A DNA stretch of 64,000 nucleotides from Rhodopseudomonas rhenobacensis (GTDB lineage: Bacteria; Pseudomonadota; Alphaproteobacteria; Rhizobiales; Xanthobacteraceae). Where the stretch lies: assembly GCF_014203125.1 (NCBI RefSeq), contig NZ_JACHIH010000005.1, positions 1 to 64,000 of the forward strand, given 5' to 3'. A model generated the notes under the pieces. It was not told the DNA's origin, made no database searches, and was given only the letters and a program-made list of their open reading frames with translations. The translations under genes and the position numbers were made by a program. Below, piece by piece: positions 16,117-25,890 of this stretch; positions within the stretch are counted from its first letter, which is position 1; every line of letters starts with the position of its first letter.

Positions 16117-17514
16117 GTGCCTCTGGATCGTGCGCTGATGCGCGGCAGTTCGCTCGCCACAAGGCTGTTCCTGTCGGCGACCGCCTGGGTGGTGGTGATC
16201 CTGGCGATCACCGGCATCGTGCTGTCGTCGGTGTATCGGCAGGCCTCCGAGCGCGCCTTCGACCGCAGGCTCAACCTCTATCTGCGCACGCTGGTGGCCG
16301 AAGTGGCGACCCCGGACGAGCCGCCGGAGCGCCAGTTCCAATCGCTCGGCGAGCCGTTGTTCGATCTGCCGCTGTCCGGCTGGTACTGGCAGATCGCGCG
16401 TACCGACACCGACAAGCTCGAATTGCGCGCCTCGCGCTCGCTGTGGGACCGCAAGCTGTCGCGGCTGGAGGAGCAGGGCGTCGAACTCACCGCCGCCGGC
16501 GTTCGCCAGGGCTATGTCGACGGCCCGGAAGGCCAGAACCTGCGCATGGTGGAGCGGCCGGTCGATCTCGGCGCCGACGGCAAATTCCTGGTCACGGTGG
16601 CCGGCGACGCCACCGAAATTTTCGAAGAAACCCGCACCTTCGACTACTACCTCGCCGGCACCTTCCTGGCGCTGTCGATCGGGCTGGTGCTGACCACGAT
16701 CTTCCAGGTCCGCTTCGGCCTGGCGCCGCTGAAACGCATCTCGGATTCCATCGCCGACATCCGCTCCGGCCGCGCCGAGCGGCTGGAGGGCGAATTCCCG
16801 GTCGAGATCGCGCCGTTGGCGCGCGAGACCAACGCGCTGATCGACGCCAACCGCAAGATCGTCGAGCGCGCCCGCACCCATGTCGGCAATCTGGCGCACG
16901 CGATCAAGACGCCGTTGTCGGTGATCATCAACGAGGCCGCGGCGCACCCCGGCGACGCCTTCGCCGCCAAGGTGCTGGAGCAGGCCGATGTGATGCGCGA
17001 CCAGGTCACGCATCATCTGCAGCGGGCGCGGATCGCGGCGCGGCTGACCGTGGTCGGCACCGTCACCGAGGTCGCGCCGGTGATCGAGGCGCTGCGCCGG
17101 ACCATGGAGAAGATCCACCGCGAGCGCTGCATCGCCATCGACGTCGAGGCCGCCGCCGCGGCGAAATTCCGCGGCGAGCGGCAGGATTTGGAGGAAATGG
17201 TCGGCAACCTGGTCGACAACGCCTGCAAATGGGCGGAGGCGCGGGTGTTCATTGAGGTCGCGCTGGAGCCGGCCGGTGCCGCCGATCCGGGGGCCGTGCT
17301 GCGCATCATGGTCGACGACGACGGCCGCGGGCTATCCGCCGCCGAACGCGCCCAGGTGCTGCGCCGGGGCCAAAGGCTCGACGAGTCCAAGCCCGGCTCC
17401 GGACTCGGGCTGTCGATCGTCACCGACCTCGCCGCACTCTACGGCGGCAGCCTCAAGCTCGGCGAAGCCCCGATCGGCGGGCTGCGGGCGGAGCTGTTGT
17501 TGCCGGGGGTGTGA
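16117..17514 (+). CDS. feuQ: Sensor histidine kinase FeuQ-like
   Basis: A 465-residue kinase. TM1 is at about 15-37 and a periplasmic domain spans about 38-170. TM2 'YLAGTFLALSIGLVLTTIF' is followed by a HAMP-like segment. The H-box 'GNLAHAIKTPLSVIINEA' has its His near 261, and the catalytic domain has an N-box 'EEMVGNLVDNACKWAE' and a G-box 'GSGLGLSIVTDLAALYGG'. It is the cognate partner of the regulator just upstream. The start codon is probably GTG at 16117; ATG at 16138 is an alternative and neither has a strong ribosome site. The operon appears to end here, as no gene overlaps and a 179-base gap follows. Confidence 0.82.
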   Translation: MPLDRALMRGSSLATRLFLSATAWVVVILAITGIVLSSVYRQASERAFDRRLNLYLRTLVAEVATPDEPPERQFQSLGEPLFDLPLSGWYWQIARTDTDKLELRASRSLWDRKLSRLEEQGVELTAAGVRQGYVDGPEGQNLRMVERPVDLGADGKFLVTVAGDATEIFEETRTFDYYLAGTFLALSIGLVLTTIFQVRFGLAPLKRISDSIADIRSGRAERLEGEFPVEIAPLARETNALIDANRKIVERARTHVGNLAHAIKTPLSVIINEAAAHPGDAFAAKVLEQADVMRDQVTHHLQRARIAARLTVVGTVTEVAPVIEALRRTMEKIHRERCIAIDVEAAAAAKFRGERQDLEEMVGNLVDNACKWAEARVFIEVALEPAGAADPGAVLRIMVDDDGRGLSAAERAQVLRRGQRLDESKPGSGLGLSIVTDLAALYGGSLKLGEAPIGGLRAELLLPGV

Positions 17515-17693
17515 GGGGATGCCGCAGGAAGCTGCAATACTGGCCAGGCTATTGCCATAGCACAAGAATTAACGATATCTTGGCCAATCCGCGACACATT
17601 CGTCGGGCGGCCTGGTTGCGTTCCGATCGGTCCTGTGTATCGTTCCGCTGAACGAATTCGCGATCTTTGGGTTTAGGGTGACGGGAGAGGGAC

Positions 17694-17873
17694 ATGCTTG
17701 TCACCATGAGAAATTCCGAGCTGATCGATCAGCTGGTCATTGTCGCCGAGGGCGACATCGATTTGGTCAGCGAAGCCATCCGCGAATGCGCGGGCGGGCC
17801 TGACGGTAAGGCCGACCTGGAAAAAGTCGTCGCCTATGTCGTCCGACACCGCCGCGTTCCGGCGGCAGCCTAG
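17694..17873 (+). CDS. Small 59-residue protein, unrecognised
   Basis: An ATG at 17694 preceded by GGGAGAGGG (17683-17691) opens a 59-residue frame beginning MLVTMRNSELIDQL and ending at TAG 17871-17873. The product is acidic in the middle ('VAEGDIDLVSEAIREC') with a basic C-terminal helix ('VVAYVVRHRRVPA'). It has no signal peptide and no membrane segment. The strong ribosome site and ordinary codon use make it a credible real gene. The next gene starts 15 bases later on the same strand, so the two may be co-transcribed. No function can be assigned. Confidence 0.6.
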   Translation: MLVTMRNSELIDQLVIVAEGDIDLVSEAIRECAGGPDGKADLEKVVAYVVRHRRVPAAA

Positions 17874-17888
17874 CCGAGACCGACCCCG

Positions 17889-18755
17889 TTGTCCGTCATA
17901 TGGACAACGGTAGCGATTATCGCGTTCCTCTTCCCCGGCGTATTCTTTTTCATCGGCCTCTCCACCTATGAGCGGCTATCGCGGGAGATCATTCGCAGCG
18001 GGGTGATCAGCGAGATTGCGCTGGCCACCGCCGTCGCAGTCATTCTGCACGTTGTTTGCCTGTCATTGCTTAGCGCCACGGGCTTCAGGCTCAGTCAGTT
18101 TGTCATGCCGTTCGCCCAATATGATGCCCACATCCGTCCCGAACAGGTGGTGCTAGTGTCGCAACGGCTGATGCCGGCGGCGCTTTATCTGTTGGCGACG
18201 GCAGCCCTGGGCTTCGGATTGGGGGCGATCACTTCGCGTGGCATCGTCAGCGGTTGGCTACGGTTTCTGGCCCGACACAAATGGATTTACGACGTCGTCG
18301 ATCGCGATCGACAGGGAGGCATCGTTACCGTCTTTGTCATGACAACGACGATCGAAGACGGAAAGGCTTTGATGTATCGTGGACGTCTGCACGACGTCTT
18401 TCTTAGACCAGATGGGAAGATTGCCTACGTCACGCTGAAGAACTGTTCCAGGTACTTTATGAGCTTCGCCGGCGCGGTGCCGGAAACGGGAGATCCTGTC
18501 GATCTGTTTGCCGGACAAAACCCGTTGCGGCGTATTTGGGACTACCTCTTGATCGACGGCGACAATATTGCCAACATTCTCTTCGACCCGAGTTCGGAAA
18601 CCATTCAAGCGACGGCGCCGGGGTTCAAGGCCCTTGAGCAGGCATTGCAGGATATTCGACAGCGGCCAAGGACGGGGGCGCAAGTCCCAGATGGGTCTTC
18701 TGTTCGGTGTCCGGGGCCCCCGACCAATACCAGGCCGACCGGGCTACCGGAATGA
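17889..18755 (+). CDS. Membrane protein, DUF6338-like
   Basis: A 288-residue protein with three hydrophobic segments in the N-terminal half ('VAIIAFLFPGVFFFIGL', 'IALATAVAVILHVVCLSLL' and 'ALYLLATAALGFGLG') and a soluble C-terminal half. The latter includes 'FVMTTTIEDGKALMYRGRLHD' and 'AYVTLKNCSRYFM', which resemble the small beta-rich domain of DUF6338 membrane proteins, often found near phage-defence or toxin-like loci but of unknown function. The start is a TTG at 17889 without an obvious ribosome site, so translation may be coupled to the small gene 15 bases upstream. AT content is higher than the genome norm. Confidence 0.65.
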   Translation: MSVIWTTVAIIAFLFPGVFFFIGLSTYERLSREIIRSGVISEIALATAVAVILHVVCLSLLSATGFRLSQFVMPFAQYDAHIRPEQVVLVSQRLMPAALYLLATAALGFGLGAITSRGIVSGWLRFLARHKWIYDVVDRDRQGGIVTVFVMTTTIEDGKALMYRGRLHDVFLRPDGKIAYVTLKNCSRYFMSFAGAVPETGDPVDLFAGQNPLRRIWDYLLIDGDNIANILFDPSSETIQATAPGFKALEQALQDIRQRPRTGAQVPDGSSVRCPGPPTNTRPTGLPE

Positions 18756-18903
18756 TGGTGGCGACCGTGCCGCTTCTGCTGTTACCTTGAGCGCCGAGTT
18801 CGGGCCCACCGATTTAGGTTCCCCGCCGCTTTCCCGCCTAGATTTTCGGCTGGATATGGCTGCTTCCCAGTGCCCGGCTGGCCAAGAGTGATCAGGACCC
18901 GCC

Positions 18904-19374
18904 ATGATCCGCCACTTCGCCTCCACCTTGGTCTTGCTCGCCGCGCTGTTGCTCGGCGGCTGCGACGTGACCACTGGCGAGCTTGGCAGCGGCAGCCTCA
19001 GCCGGGCGTTCAGCGCCGCGCCGCCGGCCAATGGCCGGGCGGCCGAACGGGACGCCGCCGCGGCGGTGACCGAGGCCGCGCTCGGCGGCATGATCGGGTC
19101 CAAGATCGGCAGCAGGCTCGATGACGACGACCGGCGGCTGGCCTATCAGGCGCAGCTCAAGGCGCTGGACGATGGTGCGCCCGGGGCGCCGGTGCCATGG
19201 CGCAATCCGGCGTCCGGGCGTTACGGCAATATCGTGCCGGGGCCGGCCTATGCCCGCCAGGGCGCGACCTGCCGCGGCTATTCCCACACCGTGACCATCG
19301 CCGGCCAGATCGAGATCGCGCGCGGCACCGCCTGCCATGGTCCGGACGCCGCCTGGACGGTCGCCACCAGCTAA
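18904..19374 (+). CDS. Outer-membrane lipoprotein, 17-kDa surface antigen/RT0821 family
   Basis: A 156-residue lipoprotein. It has a signal sequence with lipobox 'LLLGGC' (Cys at about 21), a glycine-rich stretch 'AALGGMIGSKIGSRLDDDDRR' like the glycine-zipper of the rickettsial 17-kDa antigen family, then 'PWRNPASGRYGNIVPGPAY' and a C-terminal 'CRGYSHTVTIAGQIEIARGTAC', the RT0821/Lpp0805 surface-protein pattern. It is likely anchored in the outer membrane with a structural or envelope-stability role. It is monocistronic; both flanking gaps exceed 140 bases. Confidence 0.82.
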   Translation: MIRHFASTLVLLAALLLGGCDVTTGELGSGSLSRAFSAAPPANGRAAERDAAAAVTEAALGGMIGSKIGSRLDDDDRRLAYQAQLKALDDGAPGAPVPWRNPASGRYGNIVPGPAYARQGATCRGYSHTVTIAGQIEIARGTACHGPDAAWTVATS

Positions 19375-19612
19375 CGCCATCGTTCGTATCCCTGCTTCCG
19401 CGGTATGGAGATCGCCCGACCGGGCCGCCGCCGCATGGCGATTCCGCCTCCGCGTCGTTGACTCCGCCGCAGTTATGCGCTCCTCAAGAGCTTCTTAACG
19501 ACGATCCTGCTAGAACAAGCGGTGACGCCGTGGGGGCGTCGATCACAATGGAAACGTGCGGACCGGCGCGCGCCGATGGGCGTGCGGAGCCTGAGCCTGC
19601 AGATTTGGGCGC

Positions 19613-21016
19613 ATGAGCCAGACATCGACCGAGCGTCTCAGAGACTATCTCGCGCAGCTGCCGCCGCAGTCGCAGGCGCTGTTGATCCGGGAATTCGAGC
19701 GCGCCCTCGAGCGCGGCGAGGACGTCACCGTCGCCAATTTCGTGCTCGGCCAGTTGCGGCAGATCGTCCGCGGCACCAACGAAGAGGCGCCGCCGCGCAC
19801 CGACGATCCGGCCCGGCTGCTGTTCCGCCCGTTGGAGCCGTTCCTGCTCGAACATTCCGGCGCAGTGCGGCCCGGGCAGATCCGTCGCGCCTCGCTGCTG
19901 CCGATCTGGCAATGGCTCGGTCGCGACGGCGCGCCCGCAGCCGCGGCGGAGTTCGAGGCGACGCTGGCCAATCTCCGCGGCGCCGGCACGCGCTCCGAAA
20001 TCGCCCACGCGGTGCGCAAGCTGCAGATGGCGGCCGCCGACGCCATCGCCGAGGCCACCACGGCCAGCCCCGGCACCGACAATCAGCGCATCCTGGCCCG
20101 GATCGGCTCGGCGGCGGTGGTGGAGGATTTGCGCGGGGTCGGCGCCGTGCTGAAGAACCGCGACGCGCTCGACGCCTTGTCCGACAAATTGCCCGGCAGC
20201 CTCGGCGCGTTCGGCGACGGCCAGGTCAATTCGGTGATCGGTACCCTCAACGTGCCGTCGCTGCAGACCCCGCAGGTGCTGCCATTCGCGCTGTCGCTGG
20301 TGATGCAGCGGCTGTCGGCACCCTGGCAGGTGATCCGGATCGCGGTGCGGATCGCCGCCTCCGACGACGAGGTCAGGGTTGCGGCGATCCCGCTCGGCGT
20401 CGCCGTCACCATGGCGCTGCACGATCTGGCGCAGCTCGCCGCCGAGCTGCGCGCCCAGATCAAGCGCGGCCAGTTCGACAATTTCGCCGAACGGCTGAAG
20501 CTCGTGCATGACGGCATGCGCGGCGTCCGCACCGAGCTCGATCTGCGCAACGACTCGGTGTGGGGCCGGCAGATGGCCGCGATCCGGGTCGACATCTCCA
20601 ATTCACTGCAGTCCGAGATCGAGAGCGTTCCCGGCCGGGTCCGCCGTCTGCTGCGGCAGCGTCCCGACAAGGACATCTCCGCCACCACCAAGATCGACCC
20701 GGACGAGGTCGACGAGGTGCTGGCGCTGATCGCCTTCGTCGCGGTGTGCCGCACCTATGCCAGCGAACTGGCGATCAACGAGGTGACGCTGCGGACCTAT
20801 TCCGACCTGCAGCAATATGTCGAGAAATCCACCGAAGCGCTGGTGCAGGCGTTGCGCGGCGGCGATCCGCGGGTGCGCGGCTTCCGCCAGATGCAGGTCA
20901 AGGCGGCGATCCGGTTCTGCGAGGCGCTGTTCGGCCAGGACTATGCCTCGCTGATGAGCCGGGCGGCCGACAATGCGATGGTCGTGGTGGAACGCAAGCC
21001 GAACCGGGCCGGCTGA
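19613..21016 (+). CDS. Conserved hypothetical protein, 467 residues
   Basis: A soluble, mostly helical protein with no signal peptide and no domain that I recognise. It begins 'MSQTSTERLRDYLAQLPPQ', has Ala/Leu/Arg-rich helices throughout and a conserved-looking 'RRLLRQRPDKDISATTKIDPDEVDEV' region near 345, and ends with 'DNAMVVVERKPNR'. The codon use and length make it certainly coding. It sits 131 bases upstream of ccmI in the same direction, so co-expression with cytochrome c maturation is possible, but nothing in the protein (no CxxC, no TPR) supports a direct role. Confidence 0.7.
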   Translation: MSQTSTERLRDYLAQLPPQSQALLIREFERALERGEDVTVANFVLGQLRQIVRGTNEEAPPRTDDPARLLFRPLEPFLLEHSGAVRPGQIRRASLLPIWQWLGRDGAPAAAAEFEATLANLRGAGTRSEIAHAVRKLQMAAADAIAEATTASPGTDNQRILARIGSAAVVEDLRGVGAVLKNRDALDALSDKLPGSLGAFGDGQVNSVIGTLNVPSLQTPQVLPFALSLVMQRLSAPWQVIRIAVRIAASDDEVRVAAIPLGVAVTMALHDLAQLAAELRAQIKRGQFDNFAERLKLVHDGMRGVRTELDLRNDSVWGRQMAAIRVDISNSLQSEIESVPGRVRRLLRQRPDKDISATTKIDPDEVDEVLALIAFVAVCRTYASELAINEVTLRTYSDLQQYVEKSTEALVQALRGGDPRVRGFRQMQVKAAIRFCEALFGQDYASLMSRAADNAMVVVERKPNRAG

Positions 21017-21147
21017 TCTAACGCCTTCATTCACAAGTATTTTCACCCGGTTCAGCGACGTAAAAGCCAATTGCGCCGCAGGCCTCGGCATGGTGTAACC
21101 CGGGTCCGGCGCCCAAGCGGGGCGTACCCTCGACTGGAACTCGTAGC

Positions 21148-22251
21148 ATGACGCTGTGGTTCGTATTCGCGATGATGACGGCGGCGGCGATCTTCGCGGT
21201 GGTGTGGCCGCTCGGCCGCAAGCCGCGGGCCGAACGCGAGGGCAGCGAGGCCAATGTCTACAAGGATCAACTCGCCGAGGTCGAACGCGACGCATCGGTC
21301 GGGCTGATCGGCGCGCCTGAGGCGGATGCCGCGCGGGTCGAGATCAGCCGCCGGCTGCTGGGCGCCGCCGATGCCGAACGGGCGCCGCCGGCCGCGGCCC
21401 GCACCGGCGCGCGACGCGCGGTCTCGGTGGTCGCGCTCCTCGGATTGCCGCTCTTGGCGGTGGCGTTCTATCTGCCGCTCGGCTCGCCGCGACTGCCCGA
21501 TTTCCCGCTGGCGGAGCGGGCGCGCACGCCGAGCGCTACCGAGCCGCTCGACAATCTGGTGACCAAGGTCGAGGCGCATCTGGAGAAGAACCCGACCGAC
21601 GCCCGCGGCTGGACCGTGCTGGCGCCGGTGCTGGCGCGGCTCGGTCGCTTCGACGACGCCGTGCAGGCCTACCGCAATGCGCTGACCTATGGGCCGGAGA
21701 GCGCCGAGCGCCGCGCCGATCTCGGCGAAACTATCGCCTCCGCCGCGGGCGGGGTGATCACCGCCGAAGCCAAGGTGGAGTTCGAGCGCGCGGTGGCGCT
21801 CGATGCCAACGAGGTCAAGGCGCGCTACTTCCTCGGCCTGTCCGCCGAACAGGACGGCCGCCCGAACGACGCCGCTACAATCTGGCGCGCGATGCTCGAC
21901 AAGGCGCCGGCAGATGCTCCGTGGCGGCCTCTGGTGCAGAGCGCACTGGCGCGGGTGACCGGCGCCAAGATGCCGGCGCCGCCCGACGAAGCGGTTGCCG
22001 CAGCGCAAGGCATGAGCGAAGCCGACCGCGGCGCCATGATCCAGGTCATGGTGGACCGCCTCGCGACGCGCTTGAAACAAAACGGTGATGACGTCGAGGG
22101 ATGGTTGCGGCTGATGCGCGCCTATATGGTGATGGGCGATCGCGACAAGGCCAAGGGCGCTCTCGCCGAAGCACGACAGGCGCTGGCCGGCAAGACCGAA
22201 CAGCTGAAGCAGCTCGACGCGGGCCTGAAGAACCTCGGACTGGACGGATAG
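21148..22251 (+). CDS. ccmI: Cytochrome c biogenesis protein CcmI (CycH)
   Basis: A 367-residue apocytochrome c chaperone. It has an N-terminal TM ('[20 protein letters not shown]'), a cytoplasmic loop with '[17 protein letters not shown]', a second TM at about 92-110, then a periplasmic TPR region ('[29 protein letters not shown]' and later repeats up to about 360). CcmI presents apocytochrome c to the CcmF/H heme ligation complex. It is the first gene of a ccmIEF-H series, and ccmE starts 2 bases after its stop. The tor cytochrome and other c-type cytochromes of the cell need this pathway. Confidence 0.92.
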   Translation: MTLWFVFAMMTAAAIFAVVWPLGRKPRAEREGSEANVYKDQLAEVERDASVGLIGAPEADAARVEISRRLLGAADAERAPPAAARTGARRAVSVVALLGLPLLAVAFYLPLGSPRLPDFPLAERARTPSATEPLDNLVTKVEAHLEKNPTDARGWTVLAPVLARLGRFDDAVQAYRNALTYGPESAERRADLGETIASAAGGVITAEAKVEFERAVALDANEVKARYFLGLSAEQDGRPNDAATIWRAMLDKAPADAPWRPLVQSALARVTGAKMPAPPDEAVAAAQGMSEADRGAMIQVMVDRLATRLKQNGDDVEGWLRLMRAYMVMGDRDKAKGALAEARQALAGKTEQLKQLDAGLKNLGLDG

Positions 22252-22253
22252 AC

Positions 22254-22775
22254 ATGACGCGCAAGCAGCGGCGGTTGACGATGATCGGCGGAGCGGCGGC
22301 GGTGCTGGTGGTCGCCGCGGCGCTGGTATTGAACGCGCTGCGCGATTCCATCGTGTTCTTCTCGACGCCGCAGATGGTCACCGAACAGCACATCGCCCCC
22401 GGCAAGCGGTTCCGGCTCGGCGGGCTGGTGGAACCCGGCACGCTGGTGCGCGGCGACAATCTGGCGGTGACGTTCAAGATTTCCGACGGCAGCGCCATGG
22501 TGCCGGTGGCCTTCAAGGGCATCCTGCCGGATCTGTTCCGCGAAGGGCAGGGCGTGGTGACCGAAGGCGCGCTGGATTCCGCCGGCGTGTTCAAGGCCGA
22601 CACCGTGCTCGCCAAGCACGACGAAAACTACATGCCGAAGGAAGTCGCCGACGCGTTGAAGAAGCAGGGCCGCTGGCAGGAGCAGTCCGGCGCCAAGTCC
22701 GACGCCAAGCCGGAACTCAAGCCCGACGTTCGGTCCGACGCGACACCGACCAACGCCCAGGGGGCCGTGCGATGA
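22254..22775 (+). CDS. ccmE: Cytochrome c maturation heme chaperone CcmE (CycJ)
   Basis: A 173-residue membrane-anchored periplasmic heme chaperone. It has a signal anchor ('[20 protein letters not shown]') and a beta-barrel domain with '[28 protein letters not shown]', where His122 is the covalent heme ligand and Tyr126 the axial one. A disordered Lys/Asp-rich tail follows. I chose the ATG at 22254, directly after the ccmI stop. Its own stop overlaps the ccmF start (ATGA, 22772-22775), indicating coupled translation. Confidence 0.94.
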   Translation: MTRKQRRLTMIGGAAAVLVVAAALVLNALRDSIVFFSTPQMVTEQHIAPGKRFRLGGLVEPGTLVRGDNLAVTFKISDGSAMVPVAFKGILPDLFREGQGVVTEGALDSAGVFKADTVLAKHDENYMPKEVADALKKQGRWQEQSGAKSDAKPELKPDVRSDATPTNAQGAVR

Positions 22776-24754
22776 TCGCCGAAGCCGGCCACTACGCGCT
22801 GGTGCTGGCGCTCGGCCTCGCGCTGATTCAGGCGACTGTGCCGGTGCTCGGCGCGCGGCTGCGCGATCCCGCGCTGATGAATGTCGCGCGCTCGGCCGCG
22901 CTGGCGCAATTGCTGTTTGTCGGCCTCTCGTTCACCGCGTTGGTGTTCCTGCACGTGACGTCGGATTTCTCCGTCGCCAACGTGTTCGAGAACTCGCATT
23001 CGATGAAGCCGCTGCTCTACAAGATCACCGGCGTGTGGGGCAATCACGAAGGCTCGATGCTGTTGTGGGTGTCGATCCTGGCGCTGTTCGGCGGCCTGGT
23101 CGCAGCGTTCGGCAACAACCTGCCGCTCAGCCTGCGCGCCCACGTGCTGGCGGTGCAGGCCTGGGTCGCCACCGCGTTCTATCTGTTCATCCTGATCACT
23201 TCGAATCCGTTCCTGCGGCTCGACGATCCGCCGATCGAGGGCCGCGATCTCAACCCGGTGCTGCAGGACATCGGCCTCGCGGTGCATCCGCCGATGCTCT
23301 ATCTCGGCTATGTCGGGTTCTCGATCTCGTTCTCCTTCGCCATCGCCGCCTTGATCGAAGGCCGCGTCGACGCCGCCTGGGCGCGCTGGGTGCGGCCGTG
23401 GACGCTGGTGGCCTGGATCTTCCTCACGCTGGGCATCGCGATGGGCTCGTATTGGGCCTATTACGAACTCGGCTGGGGCGGCTGGTGGTTCTGGGACCCG
23501 GTCGAGAACGCCTCGCTGATGCCGTGGCTGGCCGGCACCGCGCTGCTGCATTCGGCGGTGGTGATGGAGAAGCGCAACGCGCTGAAGGTCTGGACCATCC
23601 TCTTATCGATCCTGACCTTCTCGCTGTCGCTGCTCGGCACCTTCCTGGTGCGCTCCGGCGTGTTGACCTCGGTGCACGCCTTCGCCACCGATCCGACCCG
23701 CGGCGTGTTCATCCTGCTGATCCTGTGCATCTTCATCGGCGGCAGCCTGTCGCTCTATGCCTCGCGCGCCTCCAGCCTGAAGCAGGGCGGGCTGTTCGCG
23801 CCGATCTCGCGCGAAGGCGCGCTGGTGCTGAACAACCTGTTCCTCACCACCGCCTGTGCCACGGTGTTCATCGGCACGCTGTATCCGCTGGCGCTGGAAG
23901 TGCTGACCGGCGACAAGATCTCGGTCGGCGCGCCGTTCTTCAATCTCACCTTCGGGCCGTTGTTCGTGCCGCTTTTGCTGGCGGTGCCGTTCGGCCCCTT
24001 GCTGGCGTGGAAACGCGGCGACCTCGCCGGCGCGGCGCAACGGCTGATCGCCGCCGGCGTCGCCGCCTTGATCGCGATGGCGCTGCTGTGGTCGTTCGTA
24101 CATGGCGGCAGCACGCTGGCGCCGCTGGCGATCGGTCTTGCGGTGTTCGTGATCGCCGGAGCCGGCGTTGATCTCGTGGAGCGCATCGGCCTGTTCCGCA
24201 ATCCGCTCGGTATCGTCTGGCGCCGCGCCCGAGGCCTGCCGCGCTCGACCTGGGGCACCGCCTTTGCGCATGCCGGCGTCGGCGTGGCGCTGATCGGGAT
24301 CGTCTGCGAGACCACCTGGAACAGCGAATATATCGGCACCATGAGTGCGGGGCAGAGCGCCAAGCTCGCCGGCTACGAGTTGAAGCTCGACGGCCTGCAG
24401 TCGCGGCAGGGACCGAATTTCCGCGAGTTGCTGGCGCAGTTCACCGTCACCGAGGCGGGCCGGCCGATCGGGGTGATGAACCCGTCGAAGCGCAGTTTTG
24501 CCGCGCGCGGCTCTTCCACCTCGGAGGCGGCGTTGCTGACCCGCGGCGTCAGCCAGCTCTACGTCTCGCTCGGCGAGCCCGCCGCCGACGGCGGCATCGC
24601 GGTGCGGATCTATCACAAGCCGATGGTGCTGCTGATCTGGTTCGGGCCGCTGTTGATGGCGTTCGGCGGGCTATTGTCGTTGTCGGACCGGCGGCTGCGG
24701 GTCGGTGCGCCGAAGCCGGCGCGGCAGGCGCGCGGCCTGCAGGCGGCGGAGTAA
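22772..24754 (+). CDS. ccmF: Cytochrome c heme lyase subunit CcmF (CycK)
   Basis: A 660-residue polytopic protein with about 15 membrane helices. The WWD heme-handling motif is visible as '[20 protein letters not shown]' (about residues 235-254), with conserved His-containing loops '[13 protein letters not shown]' and '[13 protein letters not shown]' and the C-terminal '[19 protein letters not shown]'. It ligates heme from CcmE to apocytochrome c. In most alphaproteobacteria ccmH follows directly; here about 1.1 kb of foreign-looking sequence intervenes. Confidence 0.95.
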   Translation: MIAEAGHYALVLALGLALIQATVPVLGARLRDPALMNVARSAALAQLLFVGLSFTALVFLHVTSDFSVANVFENSHSMKPLLYKITGVWGNHEGSMLLWVSILALFGGLVAAFGNNLPLSLRAHVLAVQAWVATAFYLFILITSNPFLRLDDPPIEGRDLNPVLQDIGLAVHPPMLYLGYVGFSISFSFAIAALIEGRVDAAWARWVRPWTLVAWIFLTLGIAMGSYWAYYELGWGGWWFWDPVENASLMPWLAGTALLHSAVVMEKRNALKVWTILLSILTFSLSLLGTFLVRSGVLTSVHAFATDPTRGVFILLILCIFIGGSLSLYASRASSLKQGGLFAPISREGALVLNNLFLTTACATVFIGTLYPLALEVLTGDKISVGAPFFNLTFGPLFVPLLLAVPFGPLLAWKRGDLAGAAQRLIAAGVAALIAMALLWSFVHGGSTLAPLAIGLAVFVIAGAGVDLVERIGLFRNPLGIVWRRARGLPRSTWGTAFAHAGVGVALIGIVCETTWNSEYIGTMSAGQSAKLAGYELKLDGLQSRQGPNFRELLAQFTVTEAGRPIGVMNPSKRSFAARGSSTSEAALLTRGVSQLYVSLGEPAADGGIAVRIYHKPMVLLIWFGPLLMAFGGLLSLSDRRLRVGAPKPARQARGLQAAE

Positions 24755-24867
24755 TAATTGATCCGATGTAAATAGTTGACGGTAATAGGGTACTGTTTTT
24801 TCCGCTCTCGGCAAGGTTGTAATCGCAATGTCAGTGTGTCAGACCATTAACGAATTGCGATCAAAGT

Positions 24868-25224
24868 GTGGCGGGATGGATTTTCGTGGCGTTGCCGAGT
24901 GCCAGAGCCTATGAGACGATTGTAAACTACCTAGGTCCCCACGGCCCAGACGCCCTGCTGGCTTTTGTTATATTCGCTGGAGTTATTGGCGCCGGACTTG
25001 CTGGATTAGATCTTTGGTTTTCCGGTCTTGTGGGCATTGGGATATATCTCATATATGCCGTCCGACGCTCCCTTGCGGAGAAGCACCAGGAACGAAGTGC
25101 GGAACAAGAGGTTGCCAAGAGAGAACTGGAACTGAAGATCTACCGTGATCGTCAGCTTATGAAGGTTGAACGGGAAAAACTGAAGGCGCTTCCGCCCGCA
25201 AGATCGAGAGAGGGCAAAAAATGA
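24868..25224 (+). CDS. Small membrane protein with coiled-coil tail, inserted in the ccm operon
   Basis: A 118-residue protein with two hydrophobic segments ('DALLAFVIFAGVIGAGLAG' and 'LWFSGLVGIGIYLIYAV') followed by a Glu/Lys/Arg-rich helix ('EKHQERSAEQEVAKREL', 'IYRDRQLMKVEREKLKAL'), probably a cytoplasmic coiled coil. I recognise no family. The start is a GTG at 24868 (GTG at 24886 possible). Base composition is clearly lower in GC than in ccmF or ccmH. Its stop overlaps the start of the next gene (ATGA at 25221), so the pair is one translational unit that arrived together (inference). Confidence 0.65.
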   Translation: MAGWIFVALPSARAYETIVNYLGPHGPDALLAFVIFAGVIGAGLAGLDLWFSGLVGIGIYLIYAVRRSLAEKHQERSAEQEVAKRELELKIYRDRQLMKVEREKLKALPPARSREGKK

Positions 25225-25799
25225 TCCAGATACTAGATATTGATCTAGCGCCCCTTGTGACCGTAGCCGCGCTTTTGGGATTGATTGCCGTTATTTCCGG
25301 GCGCTTGTGCGTCCGGTTCAGGCGCCGCGCGGCACAGCTTAGGACGTCCGCAGGGTTATTGCGCGACCATCTGACGGCTTTGCAGACGTTCATTGATCAT
25401 CCGCAATCGCCTTCGAAGATGAAGGAGAAGCTCCTTATTTTCAGTAAGGTGGTTTCTGACCGTGGAGCCTTCATGAAGGTGCTTGAAATGGTTTGTAATG
25501 AACCAGGTCGAATGGGCAATTCGTCCGAGGCCAAAACATACGAACGGCAGGTAGCTCAGCTTCGAGCACAAAACGAAGAGTTGTCCCGGTGCTTTGAAAT
25601 TGCTGTCAGTACGATCGTCGTGGCAATGATGCTGCGTCATCAAGACGCAAGCGAATTAGTAGAGGCGCGGATGGCAAAAATGATTGCAGACCCGCGAAAA
25701 GAGTTCGCTTTCTTCGCCGGCGCGATCAAAGCCGATCGCGCTGGCAATCACGGTTCGAAAAATTCAAATGGCTTCGGCGCTGAGGCTGCATTGGCCTAG
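25221..25799 (+). CDS. Membrane-anchored hypothetical protein, partner of the preceding gene
   Basis: A 192-residue protein with one N-terminal membrane helix ('LAPLVTVAALLGLIAVISG') preceded by an acidic start and followed by an Arg-rich segment, then a long helical, probably coiled-coil cytoplasmic region ('ETYERQVAQLRAQNEELSR'-like at about 111-125) and a disordered tail. I recognise no domain. Low GC and unusual codons match the preceding gene. Together they form a two-gene cassette placed exactly between ccmF and ccmH. Confidence 0.65.
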   Translation: MIQILDIDLAPLVTVAALLGLIAVISGRLCVRFRRRAAQLRTSAGLLRDHLTALQTFIDHPQSPSKMKEKLLIFSKVVSDRGAFMKVLEMVCNEPGRMGNSSEAKTYERQVAQLRAQNEELSRCFEIAVSTIVVAMMLRHQDASELVEARMAKMIADPRKEFAFFAGAIKADRAGNHGSKNSNGFGAEAALA

Positions 25800-25890
25800 A
25801 AGGGCCTCTGCTTAAGCCACGCGTGCATCTGTAACTTGCTCGCTGGCCTCTCAAATTTCTTATCAAGGAAGATCTAGGATTACGTCGAAG

